Source: Desulfogranum japonicum DSM 18378
GTDB taxonomy: Bacteria; Desulfobacterota; Desulfobulbia; Desulfobulbales; Desulfobulbaceae
Assembly (NCBI RefSeq): GCF_000429945.1
Contig: NZ_AUCV01000001.1
Span: forward strand, 124,001-188,000
Length of the DNA: 64,000 nucleotides
Reading direction: 5' to 3'
Of this stretch, positions 1 through 8,373 are shown one piece after another. Within the stretch, counting starts at the first letter, position 1; each line of letters starts with the position of its first letter. The position numbers were made by a program, and so were the translations under genes. The notes under the pieces were generated by a model. It was given only the letters and a program-made list of their open reading frames with translations, did not search any database and was not told the DNA's origin.

Positions 1-865
1 TGGCTTTGTCCCAAACAGCATGGATGTTTTGCTCGCCAATGCTCATCGAGCCAACCTGGGTGCCTGCTTCCAGAAACGGGATTTGATCCGGGAGTGACAT
101 GGTGAGATCAAGCCGCCCGTTTTCATGGGGAACGAACTGGAAATCAAGCGAACTGACTGTTACTTCAAAACCTTCCGGGCCAGCTATTTTCACTGGTGAA
201 AAGGATACCTGGTAGTATTCCTGCTTTTGTTGGATGGTGTATTCTTTATTTAGGATAATACCCATGCCGTCTGCTGTAGGGGCGGGTATGAAAGCTAATA
301 TCCATTGCAGAAAATCATCAATGAGCTGCTCCTGGGGAGAGTCGAGAAGTTGCTTTGTTGGAACAGAATCAATGGTCGCTTCTGCAGCCTGACCAATCAA
401 TTCTTTCTCCGCAGGCTGCGGCATGGCTTCACTCATCTGCTGTTTTTGAATATCTTCAATTGCACCAGGTTCAATCGCCTTTTGTTGCTGCTCCAACTGT
501 GAAGCAGCTGCAGGAAGAGCTGTTTCCTGTTCGGTTGTTGAATTTTGCGGTGCAGGAGCTGGGGGCTCTATTCGAGCTTCCAGTTTTTGCACTAATTTTT
601 CCAACCGTTCATTTGGACTATACGATAAGCTTTCTTTGTATTTTTCCACGGCTCCCTGAATATCACCTTTTAATTGCAGCTGGGTGCCTTCCAGTTGAGC
701 CTTTCTTGCTGCCATCGTATCCGTTTCTGCGGCAGTGGCGATCCCTGTATCCGGTAAGAACGGGTTACAAGGTGCATAACTGATTGTACCGAGTATCACT
801 GCTGTGCTGAGTAATAACCATTTGGACATAGTACGATTTTTACTGAATGGACGGGTGATATTCAC
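1..865 (-). CDS. exported protein of unknown function, C-terminus beyond window
   Basis: The frame is open from a GTG at 865 to the window edge, at least 288 codons. A strong GGAGG lies 8 nt before the GTG; an in-frame ATG at 829 (MSKWLLLS) is the alternative start. The N-terminus after MSKW is a hydrophobic export signal of about 20 residues. It is followed by a short stretch resembling a single TPR helix pair (ARKAQLEGTQLQLKGDIQGA, then a KYKESL segment), a Pro/Gln/Glu-rich linker, and a folded region from about residue 170 that I do not recognise. It is the last visible gene of the minus-strand envelope operon, 256 nt after the ABC permease, so it may also have its own promoter. The role is unknown; by position it may work with the ABC, vWA and SUMF1 proteins. 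Confidence 0.75.
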   Translation of the reverse strand, partial: MNITRPFSKNRTMSKWLLLSTAVILGTISYAPCNPFLPDTGIATAAETDTMAARKAQLEGTQLQLKGDIQGAVEKYKESLSYSPNERLEKLVQKLEARIEPPAPAPQNSTTEQETALPAAASQLEQQQKAIEPGAIEDIQKQQMSEAMPQPAEKELIGQAAEATIDSVPTKQLLDSPQEQLIDDFLQWILAFIPAPTADGMGIILNKEYTIQQKQEYYQVSFSPVKIAGPEGFEVTVSSLDFQFVPHENGRLDLTMSLPDQIPFLEAGTQVGSMSIGEQNIHAVWDKA

Positions 866-926
866 GTGTTCGCCTCCTCGTTATAATTGTTGCCTACACA
901 TTGTTTACAGGGAAAATAACAGATAC

Positions 927-956
927 AGTGTATTTTTTTGGATGAGGCCTGTTCAA
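927..956 (-). promoter_or_regulatory. possible sigma70-like promoter for the 1-865 gene
   Basis: On the minus strand TTGAAC (951-956) is followed after 18 nt by TACACT (927-932). It lies 62 nt upstream of the GTG start, in the 256-nt spacer after the ABC permease gene. Match and spacing are only fair. Confidence 0.3.
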
Positions 957-1121
957 GGACTCTTCCGTTTATTCCAGAACATTTCAACTTGTAAAGATTA
1001 TGGTATATTGTTTCCACGGATAAAAACAGGTAATTTTTTACATGTAAAACTAGCCCTGCTGAGTAATTGATTACGCGTCAACATGACGAAGATGCAGCAA
1101 AAAACTCGATGTCTTGATCAA

Positions 1122-2954
1122 TTATTCGTCTCGCAATGCCTCAGCAGGATCAAGTCGGGTAGCCTGGAGAGCTGCCAGGCCGGCTGAAAGTATGGTGAGG
1201 CTTGCAACCGACAGAAAGAGCAACAGAATATGTTGGGGGGCAAGCGTGCACAACGATTCAGATAACTGTAAATGTGCCCCCAGCAGGCGGTTGATAAGCA
1301 GCGAAACCATAGAGAAAATTATAAGAGATGTTGAAAAAGAAAGCATTGCCAGAAACAGTCCCTGGTATATAGGAAATCGAACGAGGGATCCTGTTGTAAC
1401 ACCTAGTAACCGCAGCACATTGAGTTCTCTTTTTTTCCTTTGTACTGAAGCAAACAGGCTTGCTCCCAGCGCAGCCATGGCGCCAAGCACACCAACCAAA
1501 GCAATCAACCAGAAGATCAGGGTCATATACTGATTTAATTGGCGGACTTCTTCTATACGTTTACGCTCTGTATGAACAGCAATGCCTTGATTTTCCAATT
1601 TTTGCTGTACTCCGGCAACATCATCAATGCTTTTGGTGTAGAGGCGAAAACCAGCATAACCATTCCGGGTGACGAGTAAGTTCTGTGATTGAACATCATA
1701 TTTCAGAAAACGTTGGTGGAGGAGATTGAGTTTTCCTGAAAAATTTGCTGCTGCGTAAGCGATAGTACTCTTGTTTCTTTTTCTGATGTTGACAGGCATG
1801 GTAAGAGTTCTTCCCCCCACCGTTATGGTCAGATCTGCAAGACCTTCGTGTAAAGGAGAGGATATGGGCAGAAAAACGGTGTGCTCCATGGGGATATTTT
1901 TGTTGAGTGATTCCTGCCACTGTGTTGCCAGTGCGGCATTTTCTCCGGGGAATGAATAGAGACTCAGGGACGTTTCCATCGCTGACTTATCTGGATCTGA
2001 TTGTTTCAGGGTAATGTCCGCTGGAGGATTCCAGGGGAAAAGTAATGCTCCTGTTCCCCGGAGTTTTTCTTTGAGAATAGCTATGTTCTCTTCGTCAGCA
2101 GGCCTTTTGGCTGTTCGCAGGAAGTACGTTTTGAGATTTTTATGGGGTGTAAAACCCAATGGAGCAGCTTCCTCTTGCGTTGTAATCTCTGCTATATGAA
2201 TGAATCCTGTATTGTTGACCAGCAGAGTTTTTTGCAAAGGGGAAAGAGGAGAGGGCGTGTGGATTATTGCCCCGTTATATACAGGATATGCATTGGGGTA
2301 GGATCCTGGCCAGCCAAATTCCGGTACGGCACGACCATCTTTATAGTCTTCAATTGCCTCCACCACTTCAAGATTGACGTAGGCAGCTTTAAGATCACTT
2401 GCCCTGGCATCCATTATATCCTGGACCTCAAACTCGGCTTGCCCGCTTTCCTGTTTTCCTTTTATTACTCTTCCGGCAGCAAGTTGCAGACGGTCTCCTT
2501 TTACAACGTTGAGTACCTCTGCTGCAGGAGTCGTGAGTACACATCCCCTGCCTTCTGGAATTGAATATCCATTGTCCAGGAGAAGTGGATCTCCCTTGCC
2601 GGTGGCAATGAGAGATATTCTTTCACCCTTGAGACGCTTTTGACTGGCCGGATCTATTTTCCTCATAAGAACGGAAGTGGAAATCTGCCTCGTCATGGGA
2701 ATGACAAAGGCAACTTCCGGATTGGATTCTCTGAGATGGCTGAACCATTCTTTCTGGAATGACATGGAAATCATCGGGCGGATTTCTCTGTTTTTGGGAT
2801 CTTCAACGAGTCGACCCCTGAGTGTTTCAATTGTGCCGAATTTGATTCCAAAGAGAATCAGCAATGGTGAAATAATAGAGGTGATTGCCAGAACCAGGCA
2901 TAGGCTCAGCAGCCACTCGTGCAGTAAATCTTTGACAGATAGTTTGAGAATCAT
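1122..2954 (-). CDS. MacB/FtsX-family ABC transporter permease (TagS-like)
   Basis: 610-aa inner-membrane permease. One TM helix lies near residues 12-37, then a large extracytoplasmic region of about 430 residues, then three TM helices near 470-495, 520-548 and 573-595. It ends in TRLDPAEALRDE, the usual tail of FtsX/MacB/LolC permeases. This topology (TM1, periplasmic domain, TM2-4) is that of mechanotransmission-type ABC systems, which act on lipoproteins or periplasmic partners rather than pumping solutes. The start is 3 nt after the stop of the ATPase gene, so the two form one transporter. The periplasmic region is larger than in typical LolC/E. With SUMF1, lipoprotein and vWA neighbours it resembles TagS of the T6SS threonine-phosphorylation pathway; that link is inference. 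Confidence 0.85.
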   Translation of the reverse strand: MILKLSVKDLLHEWLLSLCLVLAITSIISPLLILFGIKFGTIETLRGRLVEDPKNREIRPMISMSFQKEWFSHLRESNPEVAFVIPMTRQISTSVLMRKIDPASQKRLKGERISLIATGKGDPLLLDNGYSIPEGRGCVLTTPAAEVLNVVKGDRLQLAAGRVIKGKQESGQAEFEVQDIMDARASDLKAAYVNLEVVEAIEDYKDGRAVPEFGWPGSYPNAYPVYNGAIIHTPSPLSPLQKTLLVNNTGFIHIAEITTQEEAAPLGFTPHKNLKTYFLRTAKRPADEENIAILKEKLRGTGALLFPWNPPADITLKQSDPDKSAMETSLSLYSFPGENAALATQWQESLNKNIPMEHTVFLPISSPLHEGLADLTITVGGRTLTMPVNIRKRNKSTIAYAAANFSGKLNLLHQRFLKYDVQSQNLLVTRNGYAGFRLYTKSIDDVAGVQQKLENQGIAVHTERKRIEEVRQLNQYMTLIFWLIALVGVLGAMAALGASLFASVQRKKRELNVLRLLGVTTGSLVRFPIYQGLFLAMLSFSTSLIIFSMVSLLINRLLGAHLQLSESLCTLAPQHILLLFLSVASLTILSAGLAALQATRLDPAEALRDE

Positions 2955-2957
2955 TGC

Positions 2958-3731
2958 TTACGCGTTTTCCGTGTGCAATAGAGGTGTTTGAAAGCCGGTT
3001 CGAGAGAGACTGGATACCGTGGAAATGGTTTCTGTTGCAGAAATTCTGTTGAGGTCAAAATGGATTTCCATGTCAGCCACATCCCGGATGAGGCTGTAAT
3101 CATGGGTTACCATGAGTACAGCCGCTCCCGTTGTGGCTGCCAGATGTTTCAGTTCGTTACGTATTTCCAGCGCTGTCGGATAGTCAACCGCTGCCGTAGG
3201 TTCATCAGCAAGAATAATGGCCGGACCATGGATCAGCGCCCGGGCTACGGCGACTCGCTGGCGTTGACCACCAGACAGATGCTGGGGTTTTTTATTGATA
3301 TGATCCTGGAGCCCGAGTGTAGTGAGCAGGTAATCCAGTTTTTGCCGGGCATTGCTGATATCGTTGAGTTCAGCAGTGAGTAGAATGTTTTCCCGAACAT
3401 TGAGAAAGGGGAGTAATCCTCCGTTTTGCAACACATACCCAATATTGGCACATCGAAGGCTCACCCGTTTATTGTCCGATAACTCGGGGATGCTCATGGG
3501 CAGTCTTGTGTTATCCCGGCCGGCAAACATGGTGAAGGTATCCCAGGATGTCGGGGTGCTGACCATGGCCAGGAGATCAAGCAGTGTTGATTTGCCGCAG
3601 CCGGAAGGTCCGACTACGGCTACAAAATTGCCGCTTTGAACAATCAGTTCAGGGATAACAAGGGTGAAAGTTACTCCACCCTTGCTTCGAACTTTGTGTA
3701 CTTTACGAAGTAAATATACGAGATGATTCAT
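2958..3731 (-). CDS. ABC transporter ATP-binding protein (LolD/MacB class, TagT-like)
   Basis: 257-aa ATPase if started at the ATG at 3731 (MNHLVYLLRK). A longer reading from 3788 would overlap the upstream vWA gene and adds unlikely sequence. Walker A GPSGCGKST is near residue 41, the Q-loop is in YVLQNGG, the signature is LSGGQRQRVAVARA, and Walker B IILADEP is followed by the switch His in MVTHD. Size and sequence fit the lipoprotein-exporter/MacB ATPase class. It starts 4 nt after the vWA stop and ends 3 nt before the permease, so translation is probably coupled. It should energise the permease at 1122-2954. Confidence 0.9.
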   Translation of the reverse strand: MNHLVYLLRKVHKVRSKGGVTFTLVIPELIVQSGNFVAVVGPSGCGKSTLLDLLAMVSTPTSWDTFTMFAGRDNTRLPMSIPELSDNKRVSLRCANIGYVLQNGGLLPFLNVRENILLTAELNDISNARQKLDYLLTTLGLQDHINKKPQHLSGGQRQRVAVARALIHGPAIILADEPTAAVDYPTALEIRNELKHLAATTGAAVLMVTHDYSLIRDVADMEIHFDLNRISATETISTVSSLSRTGFQTPLLHTENA

Positions 3732-3735
3732 AGGA

Positions 3736-5877
3736 TTATGGCAAAAGCTCCAACGGAATTGGATACACATATTCGCTGGGATCGTCACTCCGGTTCAGTT
3801 GAATCCAGTTTTCCGGACTGTCGTGAATGGTTTCGTATGCCATGATTCGGGCATCAAGGTCCTGAAGAAACATATCCTGCTCATCAATGGACCAGCTGTT
3901 CCAGAGGTCACTATTCATATCCATGATGCGGCTGGTATAAGGCAGGTCTTCGAGAAATTCAGGTACCATGCCTGTTTCTGCCAGTGAATTGGCATTATTA
4001 ATCATGTCAGGATCCCTTGCTGTCAACGCAGAGGCGGCCTGGAGAGCAGAGAAAAAATCGTCGCTTCCAATTTTTCCTTCCCGACCGGCAGAAAGAATAC
4101 CCTGCAGGGTTTTTTTCAGGGAATCAAGCTGGCGTTTATTTATCAGGAAACGAACCTCCAGCGCCTGGATACTGGGGTCAATAAGGTCTTTGTCCGTGAC
4201 CCATGCGACAATATCACGGGGTGGTTCGGCTTTAGTCTGCGAACCTACCCATTCCACGTAGGCGGCCTGCAGGGTTTGCCCTGTGATCTGTTTTGCTTTT
4301 TCTGTCTCAGAGGTTTTGTTCTCGGAGCTTTCAGTGCTGGGAAGAGTGACTGCAAAATCAGATACAGGGGGAGCCGAAACAGTTTCGATCTCTGTAGCTG
4401 CGTTCTGCATTGACGTATCGGCCGTAGCCTGGGACTCTTTCTGTTCGAGCGTTGTTTTTTCCTGTTGCTTTTGTTCCAGCAACCCTATGATTTGCTGGGT
4501 AATACCATCGGTAGCTTCTCCAAAGCCTTCCACTTCCTGTGCCGGAAGGGCATAGAATGTTTCTGCTTTCATGCCTTCGTTGGTACTCAGGGTTTTGAAT
4601 TGTTCTTCTGCCAGTGGATTAAATTGTTCTGCTTTGGGCTCCTGAATGTGGAGTGCAAAAATATAGGTGGAGAGATCATTGGCGATTTTTCTCAGGGTAT
4701 TCTGGTCCTGGCCGGTGGCATTCCACTTATGGCCCAGAGTATGGCCGGGCGCATCTCCGGCAAGAATAATCAGCCGTATGGAATTGTCAGACCAGGTAGT
4801 CTCCGTCAGCGCACTGTGAATACCTGAAAACATGTCCTCATCAAATCCTTCGGAGCCCACCTTTGTGACACTGACCTCTTTCAGGGTGTTAACAAAGTCA
4901 GGAGGCGTCTGCAAAACTGGAGTGTAATTTTGTACATTGTAACCTATCCCCGGAATATCCATGGAATCTCGATACCCCCAGATTCCAAAGTGAATTTTAT
5001 TGGCTAATTCCGGTTTAGAGGCAATATTGTCTGAAACCTGTTGCACGACTTTCAGCGTCTGTTCAATATAAGGCATCATGGAGTTGGTCGTATCCATGGC
5101 CCAGACAACGTCAATGTTGAGTTTTTCCAGAGTGCTTGCATCAATTGCAGTGCTTTCGCTCACTGCATGCTCTCTGTAGTCCTCGTTGCTTCTGATATCT
5201 GATTTCTCTCTGGCGTCAGCACTCTGGCGGGTGACAGCGGCAAGTTTCAAGAGTCTTCCTTCCCGGTTATCTATCTCAAACTGATCATATTCAAGAATTG
5301 GAAGAAGGTAAAATTGCTGAGTGATATCAATGGCTTTTTTAGGCTCAACAGAGAGGACAGGGAAATCGTTGCTGATATTTCCCGAGTTGATCTGAGTATA
5401 ATACTCCTGGGTCTTGGCCTGTCTTTGTTCCACCGGCATTCGGACCAGGGCATCGAGCTGGTCCTTTTTTTCAAACATCATTACCTGGTTACGCCCAAGG
5501 GGATGGGTAAAAGAGAGGCAGAGTGTCTGCTTCCATTTTACGGCATCATCGGAGGTAATCCAGCCGAGGGTGGTGCCCTTGGCATCGGTTCCAACCTTAT
5601 ACCAGCGATAGCTCTCCAAGTCACTGGCCGGTGCTTTTTCTTCATAGACAAAGTAGGGCTGCATGGCAGGCAGGTTTTCCGCCACCGTAGGTGACGAGAG
5701 ATCTGCAGACTGATAAATTTTTGCAAAGGGTTTACTCAGCACACGGAGAAAAAGTGTTTCTTTCCCTTCTATTTTCAAAGGCTCCCTGGACTCATCGGCG
5801 AACGTACCTGTTCCCAGAGCAAAGGGGATGGCCAGTGCCATGGCGGCAATGGACAGTACACATCTTTTTTTGATCAT
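3736..5877 (-). CDS. secreted von Willebrand factor A domain protein
   Basis: 713 aa with a signal peptide (residues 1-27, cleavage after GTGTFA). AGGAGG lies just upstream of the ATG. Residues about 35-130 look like an SH3-type domain, ending near GWITSDDAVKW. A vWA domain spans roughly 250-455: IDVVWAMDTTNSM supplies a variant MIDAS (D-x-T-x-S), and IILAGDAPGH a further acidic site. A Glu/Gln/Thr-rich linker near 480-550 leads to a helical C-terminus with no recognised fold. The DTTNSM-type vWA is, to my knowledge, similar to the periplasmic vWA end of T6SS kinase PpkA, but no kinase domain is present here. It sits between the S41 protease and the ABC transporter genes and may be a periplasmic protein-protein interaction hub. 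Confidence 0.85.
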   Translation of the reverse strand: MIKKRCVLSIAAMALAIPFALGTGTFADESREPLKIEGKETLFLRVLSKPFAKIYQSADLSSPTVAENLPAMQPYFVYEEKAPASDLESYRWYKVGTDAKGTTLGWITSDDAVKWKQTLCLSFTHPLGRNQVMMFEKKDQLDALVRMPVEQRQAKTQEYYTQINSGNISNDFPVLSVEPKKAIDITQQFYLLPILEYDQFEIDNREGRLLKLAAVTRQSADAREKSDIRSNEDYREHAVSESTAIDASTLEKLNIDVVWAMDTTNSMMPYIEQTLKVVQQVSDNIASKPELANKIHFGIWGYRDSMDIPGIGYNVQNYTPVLQTPPDFVNTLKEVSVTKVGSEGFDEDMFSGIHSALTETTWSDNSIRLIILAGDAPGHTLGHKWNATGQDQNTLRKIANDLSTYIFALHIQEPKAEQFNPLAEEQFKTLSTNEGMKAETFYALPAQEVEGFGEATDGITQQIIGLLEQKQQEKTTLEQKESQATADTSMQNAATEIETVSAPPVSDFAVTLPSTESSENKTSETEKAKQITGQTLQAAYVEWVGSQTKAEPPRDIVAWVTDKDLIDPSIQALEVRFLINKRQLDSLKKTLQGILSAGREGKIGSDDFFSALQAASALTARDPDMINNANSLAETGMVPEFLEDLPYTSRIMDMNSDLWNSWSIDEQDMFLQDLDARIMAYETIHDSPENWIQLNRSDDPSEYVYPIPLELLP

Positions 5878-5887
5878 GAATACCTCC

Positions 5888-7060
5888 TTAGTGATTATTG
5901 TGCATGAAATTGAGTAGTTCAGTTATCTTTTCGGGATCAGAATAATCTGCCTGCATCAAGTGTTCGGGTAGTGTCCGGTGCGGGGCCAGTCCATGATGAT
6001 CGAAAACATTCCCACGGGGAGTAAGAATTTTGGCATAGGTGAGCAGCAGGGCAGCCCCGTTGGACAGAGGGAAAATCTTCTGTGCACGACCTTTTCCATA
6101 AGATGGTTTGCCCGCTGAGCTGGCTTTGTCGTTTTCTGTCAGCGCAGCAATGAATATTTCAGCCGCGCTGGCCGTATTTTTGTCCTGCAAAATGAGTATA
6201 TTACCATGTGCTGGCCTCAGTGCTGCCTGGGAGATGATCGGAAATTTGCCTTGCCCGGTGACAAGGGTATACATGGGTGTACCACGTTCAATAAACAGTT
6301 CCATACACCGGTTTGCAACGCGAAGGTCACCGCCCTGGTTTTGTCTCAGATCAATTATAATGGCTTGATGGTCCTCGTACTCTTGATCAAGGATGACAGC
6401 AAATTCGTTGTCCGTATTTGCTGTAAATCGTGTTATACGCACATATAGGGCCTGGGGAAAAGATATTGAACGAATGGACTGATAGCTGGAATGTTCACGC
6501 CGCAGGGAGACCGAGCGGAGTATCTTATGGTCCGATTGAACGGTGAGTTGAACCACTGTTCCTTCTTCACCACGTATTCTTGAACCCACCATATACACGG
6601 ATTGGCCATATACCAGCTGATTGTCCACTGCTATCAGTTCATCTCCAGGCAGCAGGCCTGCTTTTTCAGCCATGCCATTTTTGAAGGGATACAGATAGAT
6701 TCTTTTTTTCTGTTCCCGTATATCCATCTGTACTCCAGAGTAGTCCTGGTGTTGAGCTGTCGTAAAGGCTTTGAATTCTTTTGGAGAGAGGTAGCTGGAG
6801 TATTCATCTATACTCTGGAGTGATGATCTCAAAACTGTTTCGAGCATTCCGTGGGTTGAATTTAAGGGTGGTAACGCGTAATTATGTATGGTTTCCACTG
6901 CCTCGTCCAGAATCCTGAGTTCGTTTTCCGTGAAGCCTTCAGCTATAGAACCAACCGCCGGGAGCAGGAAAAACAGCAGAAGCGTACCATACAGCCATTT
7001 TCTCCTACAACATTGGAGAAGCCAGGCCGGTAATGCAATGCACCTGAATATCTGAAACAT
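5888..7060 (-). CDS. PDZ-domain S41 family (C-terminal processing) peptidase
   Basis: 390-aa serine protease of the CtpA/Prc type. A TM or uncleaved signal anchor is near residues 23-43, a PDZ domain near 110-190 (GMAEKAGLLPGDELIAVDNQ), and the S41 catalytic domain follows. Catalytic Ser is in TASAAEIF and the general-base Lys in SYGKGRAQ, with the conserved LRQNQGGDL turn before them. Length is typical of CtpA. It lies 10 nt before the vWA gene and 13 nt after a lipoprotein gene. Family members trim C-termini of periplasmic or lipoproteins; here the substrate may be an operon partner (inference). Confidence 0.9.
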   Translation of the reverse strand: MFQIFRCIALPAWLLQCCRRKWLYGTLLLFFLLPAVGSIAEGFTENELRILDEAVETIHNYALPPLNSTHGMLETVLRSSLQSIDEYSSYLSPKEFKAFTTAQHQDYSGVQMDIREQKKRIYLYPFKNGMAEKAGLLPGDELIAVDNQLVYGQSVYMVGSRIRGEEGTVVQLTVQSDHKILRSVSLRREHSSYQSIRSISFPQALYVRITRFTANTDNEFAVILDQEYEDHQAIIIDLRQNQGGDLRVANRCMELFIERGTPMYTLVTGQGKFPIISQAALRPAHGNILILQDKNTASAAEIFIAALTENDKASSAGKPSYGKGRAQKIFPLSNGAALLLTYAKILTPRGNVFDHHGLAPHRTLPEHLMQADYSDPEKITELLNFMHNNH

Positions 7061-7073
7061 AGCTGCCCGCTCG

Positions 7074-7571
7074 TCACATTGTGAGCAATTCCAGAATATC
7101 TTTTTCCAGCAATGCTTTTTTCTTTTTCAATCGCTCGAGTTCCTCCATCTGTTCTTTGCCACTTTCCATCCTGCCGACCATGGCGGATTCCTGTTTCAGT
7201 GTATTGAGCTGTTGTTGCAGTTCTTTAAGCTCTTTTGTATTGGAACTGTTGGCTATGGTTTGCTGGTCAAGCTTCTTTTCAAGTTTGCGGATAGAATCGT
7301 TGAGACCTGCAAGTTTTTTATTGAGTTCTGACTGTTCCGTGAGTAACTGGCCTTTGCTGGATTCAAGCTGTTGGGATTTCTGTGTTGAAGAGCGGTTTTC
7401 CTCTTCCAGTTCTGTAAGGACTTGCTGTTTATTTGCCAGTTTTTGTTCACATGCCGCTGCATCATATCCGAAAAGACCACCTTTACACGGGTCTTCCGGG
7501 GTAGTTGCCGCACAGCCAGAGAGAATGGCTGTGGCAAACAGGATCAGGCAAAGAGAAGTGCGCTGTTTCAT
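7074..7571 (-). CDS. coiled-coil lipoprotein
   Basis: 165-aa lipoprotein with signal MKQRTSLCLILFATAILSGC and lipobox LSGC at residues 17-20. The residue after the Cys is Ala, so by the usual +2 rule it should go to the outer membrane. After about 30 residues the rest is nearly continuous heptad coiled coil rich in Glu, Lys, Gln and Leu, ending in LLEKDILELLTM. No enzyme domain is seen. It lies between a second coiled-coil lipoprotein and the S41 protease. A TagQ-like lipoprotein role is possible by context, without sequence proof. Confidence 0.85.
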   Translation of the reverse strand: MKQRTSLCLILFATAILSGCAATTPEDPCKGGLFGYDAAACEQKLANKQQVLTELEEENRSSTQKSQQLESSKGQLLTEQSELNKKLAGLNDSIRKLEKKLDQQTIANSSNTKELKELQQQLNTLKQESAMVGRMESGKEQMEELERLKKKKALLEKDILELLTM

Positions 7572-7621
7572 AGAATATTCCTTTGTGCTTTTTTATCTCA
7601 AGGTAAGCGGCAGGCCGTATT

Positions 7622-8299
7622 TTAAACAGCCATGCTGGAAGATAGGGAGGCCAGTTCCAGGCTGTGCTTTTCAAGCTCTTTGATATTGGCCTTAAGCGTT
7701 TCTATTTCAGCTTTGACACTTGTGGTGTAGTCGCTTTTTTGTGGCGAATTCAGATTGTTGGCCTCTGCTATCATCTGTTTTCTATTTTCCAGGTCCTTTT
7801 TGGCAACGTCCAGACTTTCATTGGTTTTTTGAGCAAGTTCATCTATTTTTTCTTTTTGGGATACCAGCTGGCTTTTTGTATTTTTATCTTTCTTGTATTG
7901 GCTTTTCAGAGTTTTATTTTCCTCTTTCAAGCTGGCTATCTGTTTTTCCAAATTTTGGTTATATTCAGCCATGGACTCATTGTTCTTCTTTGTTTCTTCT
8001 ATACAGGCGTCCAACCATTGTTCTGTTGAATCATATTGATCTTTTTCATTGATAACATTGTTTGCATAGACAAGCCCACCCAGGGCACCTATACCACCGC
8101 AAATAGCTGCCCATTTGGCTGCTTCACCTGCATCTTTGGTCAGGAGTAACGCTCCACCACCACAGAGCAATGCACCGATACCGCCTCCGGCCAGAGCTCC
8201 CTCGGTGCGGGTACGGGTTGAGTCATCGGAGATGTTTGCACAACCGGAGAGGTAGGTGCACAGGAAAAGAAGGAGAATGACAGTCGTTATTTTTTGCAT
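7622..8299 (-). CDS. glycine-zipper coiled-coil lipoprotein
   Basis: 225 aa. Lipobox LSGC is at residues 17-20, followed by Ala (outer membrane predicted). Residues about 33-80 are a Gly-rich, Ala-rich stretch (EGALAGGGIGALLCGGGALL and a second GGIGALGGLV block) like the glycine-zipper segments of SlyB/YMGG proteins, which pack against or into membranes. Residues 95-215 form a long Lys/Glu coiled coil. It is 50 nt upstream of the next lipoprotein gene and about 75 nt downstream of the SUMF1 gene, in the same operon. Function is unknown; the build suggests an outer-membrane-anchored rod reaching into the periplasm. Confidence 0.85.
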   Translation of the reverse strand: MQKITTVILLLFLCTYLSGCANISDDSTRTRTEGALAGGGIGALLCGGGALLLTKDAGEAAKWAAICGGIGALGGLVYANNVINEKDQYDSTEQWLDACIEETKKNNESMAEYNQNLEKQIASLKEENKTLKSQYKKDKNTKSQLVSQKEKIDELAQKTNESLDVAKKDLENRKQMIAEANNLNSPQKSDYTTSVKAEIETLKANIKELEKHSLELASLSSSMAV

Positions 8300-8373
8300 G
8301 ATAACCTCTTTTAAAAGTGTTACTCACCCGCATTGCTTGTGGGTGTCTTTACAGCTTACTGTAGCTATTGTGA

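Noticed and set aside
7081-7683. 200-codon open frame on the plus strand
   Set aside because: Ser/Cys/Phe-rich antisense shadow of the coiled-coil lipoprotein gene on the minus strand.
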